Below, piece by piece: positions 1 to 7,359 of a stretch of DNA of 18,267 bases; positions within the stretch are counted from its first letter, which is position 1, and the number at the start of each line of letters is the position of its first letter. The translations under genes and the position numbers were made by a program. Under the pieces are notes generated by a model. The model ran no database searches. It was not told where the DNA came from and saw nothing but the letters and a program-made list of their open reading frames with translations. Origin of the DNA: an uncultured Collinsella sp. (lineage in GTDB: Bacteria; Actinomycetota; Coriobacteriia; Coriobacteriales; Coriobacteriaceae); contig URKV01000026.1 in assembly GCA_900548565.1 (NCBI GenBank), forward strand, positions 1 to 18,267, read 5' to 3'.

Positions 1-47
1 GCCATGACGCCGCCGGCAGCTCCCAATCCAGCTTTCAAGAGTCCCAT
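1..47 (-). CDS. SPFH/band-7-like protein, first 15 codons only
   Basis: Reading leftward from an ATG at 47-45, the sequence gives MGLLKAGLGAAGGVMA before the window edge. A good Shine-Dalgarno (AGGAAG) lies about 6 nt upstream. I recall this glycine/alanine-rich opening from SPFH-domain proteins of the YdjI/'virion core protein-like' group in gut actinobacteria and Firmicutes, which carry a C-terminal zinc ribbon. The preceding gene is a zinc-ribbon membrane protein, as in the Bacillus ydjGHI group, which supports this. It is separated from that gene by 48 bp and is the third gene of the unit. The start is well supported. The family assignment rests on 15 residues plus context and is an inference. 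Confidence 0.55.
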   Translation of the reverse strand, partial: MGLLKAGLGAAGGVM

Positions 48-95
48 GGTGATCTTCCTTTCTCGTCAAAGGCCGGGTGGTATTGGTTGGATTGC

Positions 96-1433
96 TTAGT
101 CGTCCTTGTCGTCTTTCATGACAACGGTGGTCTCGGTGTGGCTGAAGGTGTCGTGCTTCTCGGTCAGGTCGAGCTCGCCGCAGTACTCGTCGGCGTGGGT
201 GGCCTCGTTGGCCGTCTTGAGCTGGCCTACCAGTAGTACGTCTCCGATAATCACGATGATCAGCGGCGCGATGACGTTGATGAGGATGCCCTCGATATCA
301 AAGGTGAGGTAATCCGGATCGAAGGCGTATTCCCCCATAAAGAGAATCTGGGAGAGGATAAATCCGATCACGAAGAACAGCACCGAGGCGATGGCGAGCT
401 TGGGCTTGGAGCAGGGGAGCTCGCCGACCAAGCGGCCGGTCTGGCCGTTCATGGCAAACAGGTAGCTCTTGCCGTTCCACGAGGTGGAGAGCATCCAGAC
501 GGGGAACAGGGCGTAGTCGCTGTCTTCCCAGGTGTAGTCGAGCTGCTTGCTTTCGACCGTGGCATCGTCGTATTCGTCGACGACGGTCTCGCGCAGGGCC
601 GAGATCGTGCTTTCTTCCATACGGCGCTCGGCGCGCGCCTTGCAGGTCTCGCAGTCCTCGTCGTAACGGTTGGCGATGTAGCCGGGCATATATGCGACCG
701 AGAACGATGCGACCGAGAACGGGCGCAGCGCGTCGTAGTCAAACGGCTCGATGGCGTCCATGTGGCCGTCGGGCATCTTGGACGATCCGTCGACGGGCAC
801 GCGCTTAAACGAGATATTGCCCTTGCGATAGGCATCGTAGTGGTCGGTGGTCGTGACGGTGCGGTCGGATTCCTCGGTCACGGTCTCGTTGGTCGCGTCA
901 AAGTACACTTCGCCGTCAACGCGGGCGCCGTAGAGCCAAAACGGCACGTAGACACCTTGGACCTCGTCGATGTGGTTGCCGGTGACAAAGCTCTTGGGCA
1001 GCAAGATCTTGCCCTTGTAGTGTTCCTTGAGTGCGGCCGTGACGTCATCGCGCCCGAGCTTAAATGGAATCACCAGGTCGGGCGAGAAGTCGCCCGAAAG
1101 CTGACCGGGCGCTACGGCGGAGTTGCCGCAGTACGGGCAGGTGGTGACGGCGACGGTGCCGTCGGACACGAGCTCGGCGCCGCACGACGAGCAGATGTAA
1201 CCGGCGTTTTGAGCCAGCTCCTGCACGGCATCGTCGACAGCAGGCTTGGGGGCCGCGGCTGCGGCATCGGCTTTGGCATCTGCCTTGTCCTGGCGCTCGC
1301 GATAGAGGACCTCGACTTCTTCGACTTCAAAGCGCGAGTCACAGTAGTCGCAGACGAGCTTTTGCTCGGCGCTTGCAAAATGCAAGGGGCCACCGCAGGC
1401 AGGGCACTGATAGTTAACGCTCTCGAAGGCCAT
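96..1433 (-). CDS. Double TFIIB-type zinc-ribbon protein with two C-terminal membrane segments
   Basis: A protein of 445 aa. Two CX2C...CX2C zinc ribbons are visible: C10/C13/C28/C31 and C81/C84/C99/C102, joined by an acidic, alanine-rich linker (about 45-75). A conserved-looking central region (about 110-340) follows, then two hydrophobic segments at about 346-366 and 382-404, and a charged tail of about 40 residues ending in KDDKDD. The layout resembles 'TFIIB-type zinc ribbon-containing proteins' such as Bacillus YdjG, which act at the membrane and are not transcription factors. The start ATG at 1433 has a GAAAGGA ribosome binding site and lies 24 bp after the upstream DUF4428 gene, so the two are probably cotranscribed, with the SPFH gene next. 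The precise function is unknown. A role in membrane-stress or envelope maintenance is inferred from the ydjGHI parallel. Confidence 0.8.
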   Translation of the reverse strand: MAFESVNYQCPACGGPLHFASAEQKLVCDYCDSRFEVEEVEVLYRERQDKADAKADAAAAAPKPAVDDAVQELAQNAGYICSSCGAELVSDGTVAVTTCPYCGNSAVAPGQLSGDFSPDLVIPFKLGRDDVTAALKEHYKGKILLPKSFVTGNHIDEVQGVYVPFWLYGARVDGEVYFDATNETVTEESDRTVTTTDHYDAYRKGNISFKRVPVDGSSKMPDGHMDAIEPFDYDALRPFSVASFSVAYMPGYIANRYDEDCETCKARAERRMEESTISALRETVVDEYDDATVESKQLDYTWEDSDYALFPVWMLSTSWNGKSYLFAMNGQTGRLVGELPCSKPKLAIASVLFFVIGFILSQILFMGEYAFDPDYLTFDIEGILINVIAPLIIVIIGDVLLVGQLKTANEATHADEYCGELDLTEKHDTFSHTETTVVMKDDKDD

Positions 1434-1457
1434 GATCGGTCCTTTCGCTGCCGGAGG

Positions 1458-2195
1458 CTATGCGCCGATGGCGCCGCCGCAGTATTCGCAGCGCCCACTG
1501 GCATCGGGAATGGTGGTGGCTCCGCAGAAGGGGCAGGTCACCGCGGTCTTGGGGGCCTTGGCGGCCACGACGCTGTCGCGCGTCTCCTGGCGCAGCTGCA
1601 CCAGCGCGTCGCGGACCTCGGTTGCCTGGCGCTTGGCCTCGCGGTATTCGATGGAGCCGCGCTGATCGATGGTGGAGTCGTTCACGCGCAGGTTGATCTC
1701 GGTAAAGTACGGCGTGTTGACGTGGATGGTCAGATTAAAGTCGTAATCCAGGTCGTAGCGCGGCGGGTTGTAGCTCTCGCGCTCGCCGTCCTTGGTCTCG
1801 CGATAGATCTCGGTGCGATGCTCGTCGATATCCATATCGCAGCCGAGTACCTGCGAGAACTCGATGATGTCGGGATTGGCGTCGCGCCAGCGGCTCTGCG
1901 AAGTGATGATCAGCAGGCCCGCGTCCTCATCGAGCATAATATTGGTGCGCCCGGCAGAAAGCGTGCGCGTGGGGTTGAACGAAGGCAGGCGCTCGGCGTT
2001 GGCCTCGCGGTAGGCGAGTTGCTCACGGATGTCGTCCGCGGTGCTGGAGCGATAGCCGTGGAAGTAGGGGGAGAGCTTTCCGGCGCACTCTTTGCACAGG
2101 TAGCCTTCATTGATTTTTGTCTTACCTAGAAGTCCCAGCTCGGTACCGCAAATCGCGCACTCTTTCTTCTCGAACATCTTGTCAAAGAAGCCCAT
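1458..2195 (-). CDS. DUF4428 domain protein with C-terminal zinc ribbon
   Basis: A protein of 245 aa. Residues 1-45 match the DUF4428 pattern: CAICG at 13-17, then a GLLGK segment, then CKEC at 34-37 and KLSPYF. The last 25 residues form a second zinc ribbon (C221/C224/C236/C239). The middle (about 70-185) is a beta-rich region with no recognised motif, possibly a PH-like fold. No signal peptide or membrane segment is seen. The start ATG at 2195 is preceded by GGGAGG at good spacing. It is the first gene of the leftward unit and lies 24 bp from the zinc-ribbon membrane protein. All recognisable domains here are metal-binding or adaptor-like, so a scaffold role with the downstream membrane and SPFH proteins is a reasonable guess, but no function is established. 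Confidence 0.8.
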   Translation of the reverse strand: MGFFDKMFEKKECAICGTELGLLGKTKINEGYLCKECAGKLSPYFHGYRSSTADDIREQLAYREANAERLPSFNPTRTLSAGRTNIMLDEDAGLLIITSQSRWRDANPDIIEFSQVLGCDMDIDEHRTEIYRETKDGERESYNPPRYDLDYDFNLTIHVNTPYFTEINLRVNDSTIDQRGSIEYREAKRQATEVRDALVQLRQETRDSVVAAKAPKTAVTCPFCGATTIPDASGRCEYCGGAIGA

Positions 2196-2555
2196 GGCTG
2201 CCTCCCATCAACTGGTAGCGTGTGTCACTTTTGATGATGGGGGAGTGCGCGATCCTTCGCGATACCCAGACGGCTCAAGGAGTCTCCACAACTGGGACAC
2301 ATGGCCCATTTTTGACTAGTCATTGGGGACGTTCTTCGGCCACTCATTGGGGACGTACTTAAATGAGTGGCAGCTGGAGACACTCCTTGCCGAGCTAGAG
2401 GCCGCGCGTGTCCCTTCTGGTCCATGAGGCTCAAAACCGCGGTGTGACGTGAACGGCTGGGGTCAAATTTGCAGCATTTCGAGCCTGGCTTCGATATTGA
2501 GACTTGTTCTTTATTAAAATAGATTTCCAGACAATTGAGCGACTGGGGGTTAACC
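2196..2555. other. Divergent intergenic region carrying GGGGAC-type repeats
   Basis: This 360-bp gap lies between the divergent DUF4428 and LuxR-family genes. No credible ORF is seen. It holds several short GGGAC-type motifs: TGGGAC near 2294, TTGGGGACGTTCTT near 2324, TTGGGGACGTACTT near 2347, GGAGACACTCCTT near 2376, and an inverted GTGTCCCTT near 2408. One of them forms the perfect hairpin at 2339-2371. The last 60 bp before the LuxR-type gene are AT-rich (TTATTAAAATAG around 2511-2522), the likely promoter area for that gene, but no convincing -35/-10 pair could be fixed. Confidence 0.6.
2339..2371. repeat. REP-like GGGGAC-loop hairpin, copy A
   Basis: A perfect 10-bp stem, GCCACTCATT (2339-2348) with AATGAGTGGC (2362-2371), closes a 13-nt loop GGGGACGTACTTA. 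The loop differs by one base from that of the hairpins at 8359-8387 and 12775-12803, while the outer stem bases differ but still pair. A partial unit (GACTAGTCATTGGGGACG) directly precedes it. There is no U-tract, so it is not a standard terminator. It belongs to a dispersed intergenic repeat family. Confidence 0.75.
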
Positions 2556-4100
2556 ATGAGGGGCATGGGAGACACAACCGCATATTTGCGTCGGGGCATT
2601 CGGGAGATTATATGCCTGGCGCTGTTCTTCTTCACGTTTTTGGCGTGCGAGTATCTTTTTGATGTGCGCATGGCCGAGTTCGTGCCATCGAGTGAGGTCG
2701 TCATCTACGAGAGCATCGTTGTCGGCGCGAGCGTGATTGGCTTTTTCGTGCGCCCATTTCTGTACTATCGCCTTCCCCAGACGATCGATGCGACGAGCGA
2801 TATTACAGGCGTGCTGTTGGTATCGGCGTTGCTGCTGATGACTACGGCAGTGCGGTTTGAGGTAGTAATTGCCGGCGGCCTGGTGGCGTGCTGCGCCCTG
2901 GGCTATTGCGGATCGACCGCCCATGCCAATCTTGCGCGGCGCTTTGCGCGAACGCCCTGCTTGGCGCGCGCCGCCGCACTTTCTTACGCCATGGGCGTTC
3001 TGGTGCAGGTTCTCAACCACATGGTGATGCCTGTCGGTATTCCTCAGCAGGCTGTTCTGGTTGTCTGTGCGATCGTGCAGGTGGCGTTGCTCCACGATGC
3101 CCGACGCGCCAAACTGCGCGACGAGTCCGATCCCAACTTTGAACCCAGCGTTGCCGGACTTTCGGTAGATGCTTTGGAATATGGCGCCAAGTGGCAAGAC
3201 GATCCCAAGGCAAAGGCGGCATTCCGCCGCGCCGTAGTTCGCCTGACCGTGGCGACGGTGTATCTTTCCGGCGTATTCGCCGCTCTCAACGCTGGCCTCA
3301 CGACCTTGCATGCTGTCGGAGCCGTCGATTTGGGCGATTGGCCGCGCCTACTGCTTGTCGTGAGCTCGTTGGCCGCTGGCGCACTATTTGACCTGCACGG
3401 CCGTTCGTATATGAATATCGGCATGACATGCGCCGCCATGTTGTCCACGCTTTCGTTCTTTGTGCTCATCGTCGACGGCAATGGCGGCAACGAGCTTGCT
3501 GCCACGATCATCTTTTATCTGGGCTCAGGCTTCTTTGTGGTGTTCTTTACCACAAAATATGCCGCCGTCTCGCTTTATGCGCGCTGGTCATATTTTTGGC
3601 CGTGCATGGGTCGCGTCGTCAACAACGTGTGCTCGATGTTCGTGACGGCGCCGGCAGTGGCGATCATCTCGAGTCAAAACGTGCTGGCTGCGGTCAGCGC
3701 GGCGCTCGTGATGTTTGTAGGCATTGCGATTACGCTGCTGGGACAGTTGGGGCAACGAGCCGATGACGCCGTGATACGGGACGAGCTGGCGCCTGCCATC
3801 GATGATCTTGGTGGGGATCTTGCGCCCACATGCTCCGACTCCGTGCCCGTGGAGGCAGCGGAGCTCACGTCAGATGAGCGCCTCGATGCCTTCGTCGCCA
3901 CCTTTGAGCTTACAGAGCGCGAGCGCGATATTCTTGAGGCCTTGGTCGTTTCGGACCAGAGCGTTCAGGACATCGCCACAACGCTCTTCCTTTCGCGCTC
4001 CACGCTCTATCGTCACATTTCCTCGATCAACAAAAAGACCGGCACCGCCTCGCGCGTGGCCCTTATCAACTTCTTCTGGTCCTGGACACCCAAGGACTAG
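2556..4100 (+). CDS. Membrane-bound LuxR-family transcriptional regulator
   Basis: A protein of 514 aa. The first 400 residues or so are strongly hydrophobic, with roughly 10-12 predicted membrane segments interrupted by a polar loop around residues 190-225. After an acidic linker, residues 452-510 form a LuxR/GerE-type helix-turn-helix (LTERERDILEAL, then a DIATTLFLSRSTLYRHISSI segment). Regulators built as a transporter-like membrane domain plus a C-terminal LuxR HTH are highly expanded in Coriobacteriia such as Eggerthella and Collinsella. The ligand is unknown, and no receiver domain is present. I chose the ATG at 2556 because GGGGG lies just upstream; a TTG at 2535 in the same frame lacks a comparable site. 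It is divergent from the DUF4428 unit and convergent with mgtA. Its target genes cannot be read from sequence. Confidence 0.85.
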   Translation: MRGMGDTTAYLRRGIREIICLALFFFTFLACEYLFDVRMAEFVPSSEVVIYESIVVGASVIGFFVRPFLYYRLPQTIDATSDITGVLLVSALLLMTTAVRFEVVIAGGLVACCALGYCGSTAHANLARRFARTPCLARAAALSYAMGVLVQVLNHMVMPVGIPQQAVLVVCAIVQVALLHDARRAKLRDESDPNFEPSVAGLSVDALEYGAKWQDDPKAKAAFRRAVVRLTVATVYLSGVFAALNAGLTTLHAVGAVDLGDWPRLLLVVSSLAAGALFDLHGRSYMNIGMTCAAMLSTLSFFVLIVDGNGGNELAATIIFYLGSGFFVVFFTTKYAAVSLYARWSYFWPCMGRVVNNVCSMFVTAPAVAIISSQNVLAAVSAALVMFVGIAITLLGQLGQRADDAVIRDELAPAIDDLGGDLAPTCSDSVPVEAAELTSDERLDAFVATFELTERERDILEALVVSDQSVQDIATTLFLSRSTLYRHISSINKKTGTASRVALINFFWSWTPKD

Positions 4101-4114
4101 CTAATCCTCCAATA

Positions 4115-4181
4115 AGTTGCGGTGGAATAGTCCCTAAATTAAAGTCACGGGACCTTAAACAGGAACTATTTCACCGCAACT
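4115..4181. terminator. Long imperfect inverted repeat between convergent genes
   Basis: The 20-nt arms 4115-4134 and 4162-4181 pair at 18 of 20 positions (AGTTGCGGTG against CACCGCAACT at the base). The loop holds an alternative small stem: GTCCC at 4130-4134 with GGGAC at 4149-4153. It sits 15 bp after the LuxR-family stop and about 100 bp after the mgtA stop, so it could end transcription from both sides, although neither side has a clean U-tract. The base of the stem (GTTGCGG...CCGCAAC) resembles the hairpin directly after the lipoprotein gene at 12600. Confidence 0.5.
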
Positions 4182-4195
4182 GCTGGGGGGATAGA

Positions 4196-4262
4196 CTGCG
4201 GCGGCGGCAGAGGCAACGGCAGCGGCGTTGGCAGCTGTGGTAGTGGCAACGGCAGCTGGCAG
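4196..4262. repeat. Low-complexity GGCARC/GGCGGC tract
   Basis: Degenerate repeats of GGCAAC, GGCAGC and GGCGGC fill the space between the mgtA stop codon and the inverted repeat. The tract encodes Ala-rich or Pro/Leu-rich nonsense on the minus strand, depending on frame. It looks like slippage-prone simple sequence and not a gene. Confidence 0.5.
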
Positions 4263-4281
4263 GGTGTTTTCCGCCTACTTG

Positions 4282-7050
4282 CTACAGCAGCTCGCCGTGG
4301 CGTGCAATGTAGCGGCGCTTTGCCAGCTGAGTGAGCGCGATGTAGGCGGTGACGATGCCGATGAGCAGCGCGAAAAAGCTCGCGGGCAGTGCCATGAGGC
4401 CGAGCGCATCGGCGATGGGGCTTGCCGGTAGCCAGGTGACAAGCGCCAGGCCTAGCACGGTGAGCGCGCACAGCGCGGGCGCGGCGTGGTCGCGCGGGCT
4501 CGGCAGGCGCGGGGAGCGCAGCATGTGGACCACGAGTGTCTGCGACCACATGGACTCGACAAACCAGCCGCTCTGGAAGAGCGCAGCAAAGGTCGCCATA
4601 CCCGTGACGTCGCCCGCAGCGGCAAGCTCGGACCAGCTTGCGTCCACGGCGGCGGGGCACACGACAAAGAAGAGCGCGGCGAAGGTCACGATGTCAAACA
4701 GCGAACTCACGGGGCCCAGCTCGAGCATAAAGCCTTTGATGGACGCTGCATCCCAGGCACGCGGACGGGCAGTCCAGGCGTCATCGACGGTGTCCCACGG
4801 CAGCGTGATGCACACGATCTCGTAGACCAGCGACAGCAGCACCAGCTGCAGGGCGCTCATGGGCAAAAACGGCAAGAACAGGCTCGCGACGGTCACGGAC
4901 AGCACATTGCCAAAGTTGGAGCTCACCGTGGTCTTGAGGTACTTGAGCAGGTTGCCGTAGGTGCGGCGGCCTTCGATGATGCCGCGCTCGAGCACGCCCA
5001 GGTCCTTCTGAAGCAAGATGATATCGGCGGATTCCTTGGCAATGTCGACGGCCGAATCGACCGAGATGCCGCAATCGCTCGCACGCATGGCGGCGGCGTC
5101 GTTGATGCCGTCGCCCATAAAGCCCACGGTGTGGCCGAGCATCTCGCGCATGACACGTACCAGGCGCGCCTTCTGCAGCGGCGAGAGCTTGGCGAAGAGA
5201 TGGGTTTTCTCGGCACGCTCGGCAAGCTCTGCGTCGTCGAGCGCATCGATCTCGGAGCCGAGCAAAACGTTGCTCGCGTCGATACCAATCTGTTCGCAGA
5301 CGGTGGCGGCGACGCGGTCGTTATCGCCGGTCAGGACCTTGACCGCCACGCCCTTGGCCTCGAGGGTGGCGACGGCGCCTGCGGCACTTGCTTTGGGCGG
5401 ATCGAGGAAGGCCAAAAAGCCCATCAGCACCATGTCGCACTCGTCGGCGATGCCAAACTCGCCCACGCAGCGCGGATCGGTCTTCTGCGCCACGGCAATC
5501 ACGCGCAGGCCCTCGGCGTTAAGTCCGTCGACCTGCTTGCGAATCTGGGCGAGCTTCTCGTCGGTGAGCGGCTGAGCGATGCCATCGACCTCGACAAAGG
5601 AGCAGATCTCGAGCATTTCCTCGGCAGCTCCCTTGGTAACCATCTGGGTTTTGCCTTGGGAGTCGGCGACAACTACGCTCAGGCGACGGCGCGAGAAATC
5701 GAAGGGCACCTCGTCGACCTTGGTATAGCGGTCGCGCAGGCTCTGGCCCAGCATGGAATCGGGCACGACGGTCGAGGGCGTCACATCGGCACGGTCGATT
5801 ACGGCCAGGTCGATAAGGTTTTTGAGGCCGGTCTGGAAGAAGCTGTTCAAAAACGCATGGCGCAGCACGCGCGCGTCCTCGTTGCCATCGGTGTTGAGGT
5901 AGCGCTCGAGCACGATGCGGTCTTCGGTGAGGGTGCCGGTCTTGTCGCAGCACAGGACGTCCATCGCGCCGAGGTTTTGAATCGCCGGCAGCTCCTTGAC
6001 GATAACCTGGCGACGGGCGAGGTCCTTGGCGCCCTGCGACAGGCTCGTGGTCACGATGACGGGAAGCATCTGCGGCGTGATGCCCACGGCCACGCTCGTG
6101 GCGAACAACAGCGCGTCGATGACGTTGCCCTTGGTGGCGGCGTTGATGGCAAAGACGGCCGGCGCCATAACGAGCATGAGGCGTACGAGCAGCATGGAGA
6201 CGCTCGAGACACCGTGGTCAAACGCGCTCTTTTCGCCGCGCCCGTTGAGCATCTTGGCGATGCCGCCCAGGTAGGTGTCCGAGCCGGTGGCAACGACAAG
6301 CGCCATGGCGGCGCCGTTTTGCACGGAGGTGCCGGTAAAGACGATGTTCTTGCAGGCAGAGAGTGGCAGTGCGGAGCCGTCGGCGCCCTCGACGACGGTG
6401 ACGGCGGTGGTCTTCTCGACGGCCTCGCTCTCGCCGGTGAGTGCGGACTCGATCACAAACAGGTCGCGCGCGGTGATGATGCGGGCGTCTGCTGGCACCA
6501 TATCGCCGGCAGAGAGGCGGATTACATCGCCGGGGACGAGCTCGTCGAAGGGGATCTCGATGCGCCCGCCGTCGCGCAGGGCGGTGCAAGTGTTGGAGAC
6601 CAGGTCCTTGAGGGCCTCTGCCGCATTGCCGCTGCGGGCTTCCTGGATAAACTTCATGCCGCCCGATACCAGCAGCATGGTGCCGATGACGATGACCGTG
6701 GAGGGGTCGCGCTGCGGTTCGGGCACGGCGAGCACGTCGATGTAGAGCGAGACCAGTGCGAGCGCGGCGAGGATGCCGGCGAAGGGATCGATGAACGCGT
6801 CGGCGATGCGGCGGGCGAGCGTTTTGGTCGTTGCCTCGATGGTGTTGGGGCCGACGGCGTTCAGGCGCTCAGTTGCCTGCTCGACGGTGAGGCCGTTTGC
6901 CGTGGCGTCAAGCAGTACGAGGGCGTCCTCGGCACTATGGGTGGCGGCGAATATGGTGTTCTTGGACAGGCCGGTGTGAGCGGCAGGGCGCGCCGTGCGG
7001 CGGCGCTTGGAGATAGCTTCGAGTACCGTGGCGGTTTTGAGCATCAGCAT
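4282..7050 (-). CDS. mgtA: Magnesium-translocating P-type ATPase (type IIIB)
   Basis: A protein of 922 aa, close to E. coli MgtA (898). It imports Mg2+ across the cytoplasmic membrane at the expense of ATP. In order: an N-terminal cation-ATPase domain, two membrane helices, the actuator motif TGES at 205-208, the phosphorylation motif DKTGT with the aspartate at 369, the MGDGIND hinge at 645-651, and C-terminal membrane helices. The match to Mg2+ ATPases, as opposed to Ca2+ or K+ types, rests on overall length and the SGGMKFIQEARSGNAAEAL region. The start is set by AAGGAGG 5 nt before the ATG at 7050; an in-frame ATG at 7101 lies upstream of that site and has none of its own. A leader of about 270 nt with its own ORF and hairpins precedes the gene, which fits the regulated leaders known for mgtA in other bacteria. 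Confidence 0.92.
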   Translation of the reverse strand: MLMLKTATVLEAISKRRRTARPAAHTGLSKNTIFAATHSAEDALVLLDATANGLTVEQATERLNAVGPNTIEATTKTLARRIADAFIDPFAGILAALALVSLYIDVLAVPEPQRDPSTVIVIGTMLLVSGGMKFIQEARSGNAAEALKDLVSNTCTALRDGGRIEIPFDELVPGDVIRLSAGDMVPADARIITARDLFVIESALTGESEAVEKTTAVTVVEGADGSALPLSACKNIVFTGTSVQNGAAMALVVATGSDTYLGGIAKMLNGRGEKSAFDHGVSSVSMLLVRLMLVMAPAVFAINAATKGNVIDALLFATSVAVGITPQMLPVIVTTSLSQGAKDLARRQVIVKELPAIQNLGAMDVLCCDKTGTLTEDRIVLERYLNTDGNEDARVLRHAFLNSFFQTGLKNLIDLAVIDRADVTPSTVVPDSMLGQSLRDRYTKVDEVPFDFSRRRLSVVVADSQGKTQMVTKGAAEEMLEICSFVEVDGIAQPLTDEKLAQIRKQVDGLNAEGLRVIAVAQKTDPRCVGEFGIADECDMVLMGFLAFLDPPKASAAGAVATLEAKGVAVKVLTGDNDRVAATVCEQIGIDASNVLLGSEIDALDDAELAERAEKTHLFAKLSPLQKARLVRVMREMLGHTVGFMGDGINDAAAMRASDCGISVDSAVDIAKESADIILLQKDLGVLERGIIEGRRTYGNLLKYLKTTVSSNFGNVLSVTVASLFLPFLPMSALQLVLLSLVYEIVCITLPWDTVDDAWTARPRAWDAASIKGFMLELGPVSSLFDIVTFAALFFVVCPAAVDASWSELAAAGDVTGMATFAALFQSGWFVESMWSQTLVVHMLRSPRLPSPRDHAAPALCALTVLGLALVTWLPASPIADALGLMALPASFFALLIGIVTAYIALTQLAKRRYIARHGELL

Positions 7051-7133
7051 AGGGTCCTCCTTGTCGAAGGGAGTTAGCGTACGTGTCGTATTGAATTGCA
7101 AAAAACCTAGATGTCGCTCACGTCATGCTCGCG

Positions 7134-7170
7134 AACCACCACAAAGGGGGCAGGCATCTTTGTGGTGGTT
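7134..7170 (-). promoter_or_regulatory. Stable hairpin in the mgtA leader
   Basis: Read on the minus strand, AACCACCACAAAG (7170-7158) pairs perfectly over 13 bp with CTTTGTGGTGGTT (7146-7134) around an 11-nt loop. It begins 21 nt after the stop codon of the leader ORF. A second near copy of the 5' arm, AACCACCA, lies just upstream (about 7194-7187) and could pair with the same TGGTGGTT, giving two exclusive folds. No U-tract follows in the mgtA direction, so if regulatory it would act through translation, Rho or RNA stability and not through intrinsic termination. Confidence 0.5.
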
Positions 7171-7191
7171 TTGACGATCTGTTGTTGGTGG

Positions 7192-7263
7192 TTATGCGGA
7201 TGCGGAGTCCTCGCGGCGTGCCGAGGGCGACATGCAGGTTTTTCGACTAGGACTGCCTTCCAT
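7192..7263 (-). CDS. Putative mgtA leader peptide, 23 aa
   Basis: A short ORF begins MEGSPSRKTC, ends ...EDSASA and stops at TAA (7194-7192). Its Shine-Dalgarno, AGGAGGT, 5 nt before the ATG at 7263, is one of the best ribosome binding sites in the window. It lies between the predicted promoter (7331-7359) and mgtA, and its stop codon overlaps the first copy of the alternative pairing segment. The peptide has no recognisable domain. Salmonella mgtA is preceded by the short leader ORF mgtL, whose translation controls transcript elongation; a comparable arrangement is inferred here, without sequence similarity. It could also be a chance ORF with a fortuitous SD. Confidence 0.4.
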   Translation of the reverse strand: MEGSPSRKTCMSPSARREDSASA

Positions 7264-7330
7264 GGCACACCTCCTAAAGGCTGAGCGCAGCGCGCTTTGG
7301 GTATCTCGTACCCCTTTTTAATCCGCCCGT

Positions 7331-7359
7331 ATTCTTGATGAGGGGGTTTGACATGTCAA
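7331..7359 (-). promoter_or_regulatory. Predicted sigma-70 promoter for the mgtA leader
   Basis: On the minus strand a perfect -35 TTGACA (7359-7354) is followed, after exactly 17 nt, by AAGAAT (7336-7331), a 4/6 match to the -10 consensus. Transcription would start near 7324 and give a leader of about 270 nt. The -35 is embedded in the palindrome TTGACATGTCAA, which extends to GGGG/CCCC arms (7343-7363) with one bulged T and could be an operator. Confidence 0.5.

Noticed and set aside
762..2129. 455-codon plus-strand frame across the zinc-ribbon and DUF4428 genes
   Set aside because: It spans two well-supported minus-strand genes and the gap between them and has no ribosome binding site or domain.
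4486..7077. 863-codon open frame on the plus strand opposite mgtA
   Set aside because: It is antisense to a gene with all P-type ATPase motifs and is rich in His, Gly, Asp and Arg, typical of the complementary strand of GC-rich coding DNA.
7051..7330. M-box (ykoK) magnesium riboswitch in the mgtA leader
   Set aside because: None of the conserved M-box segments that I know could be found; only a leader ORF and simple hairpins are visible.
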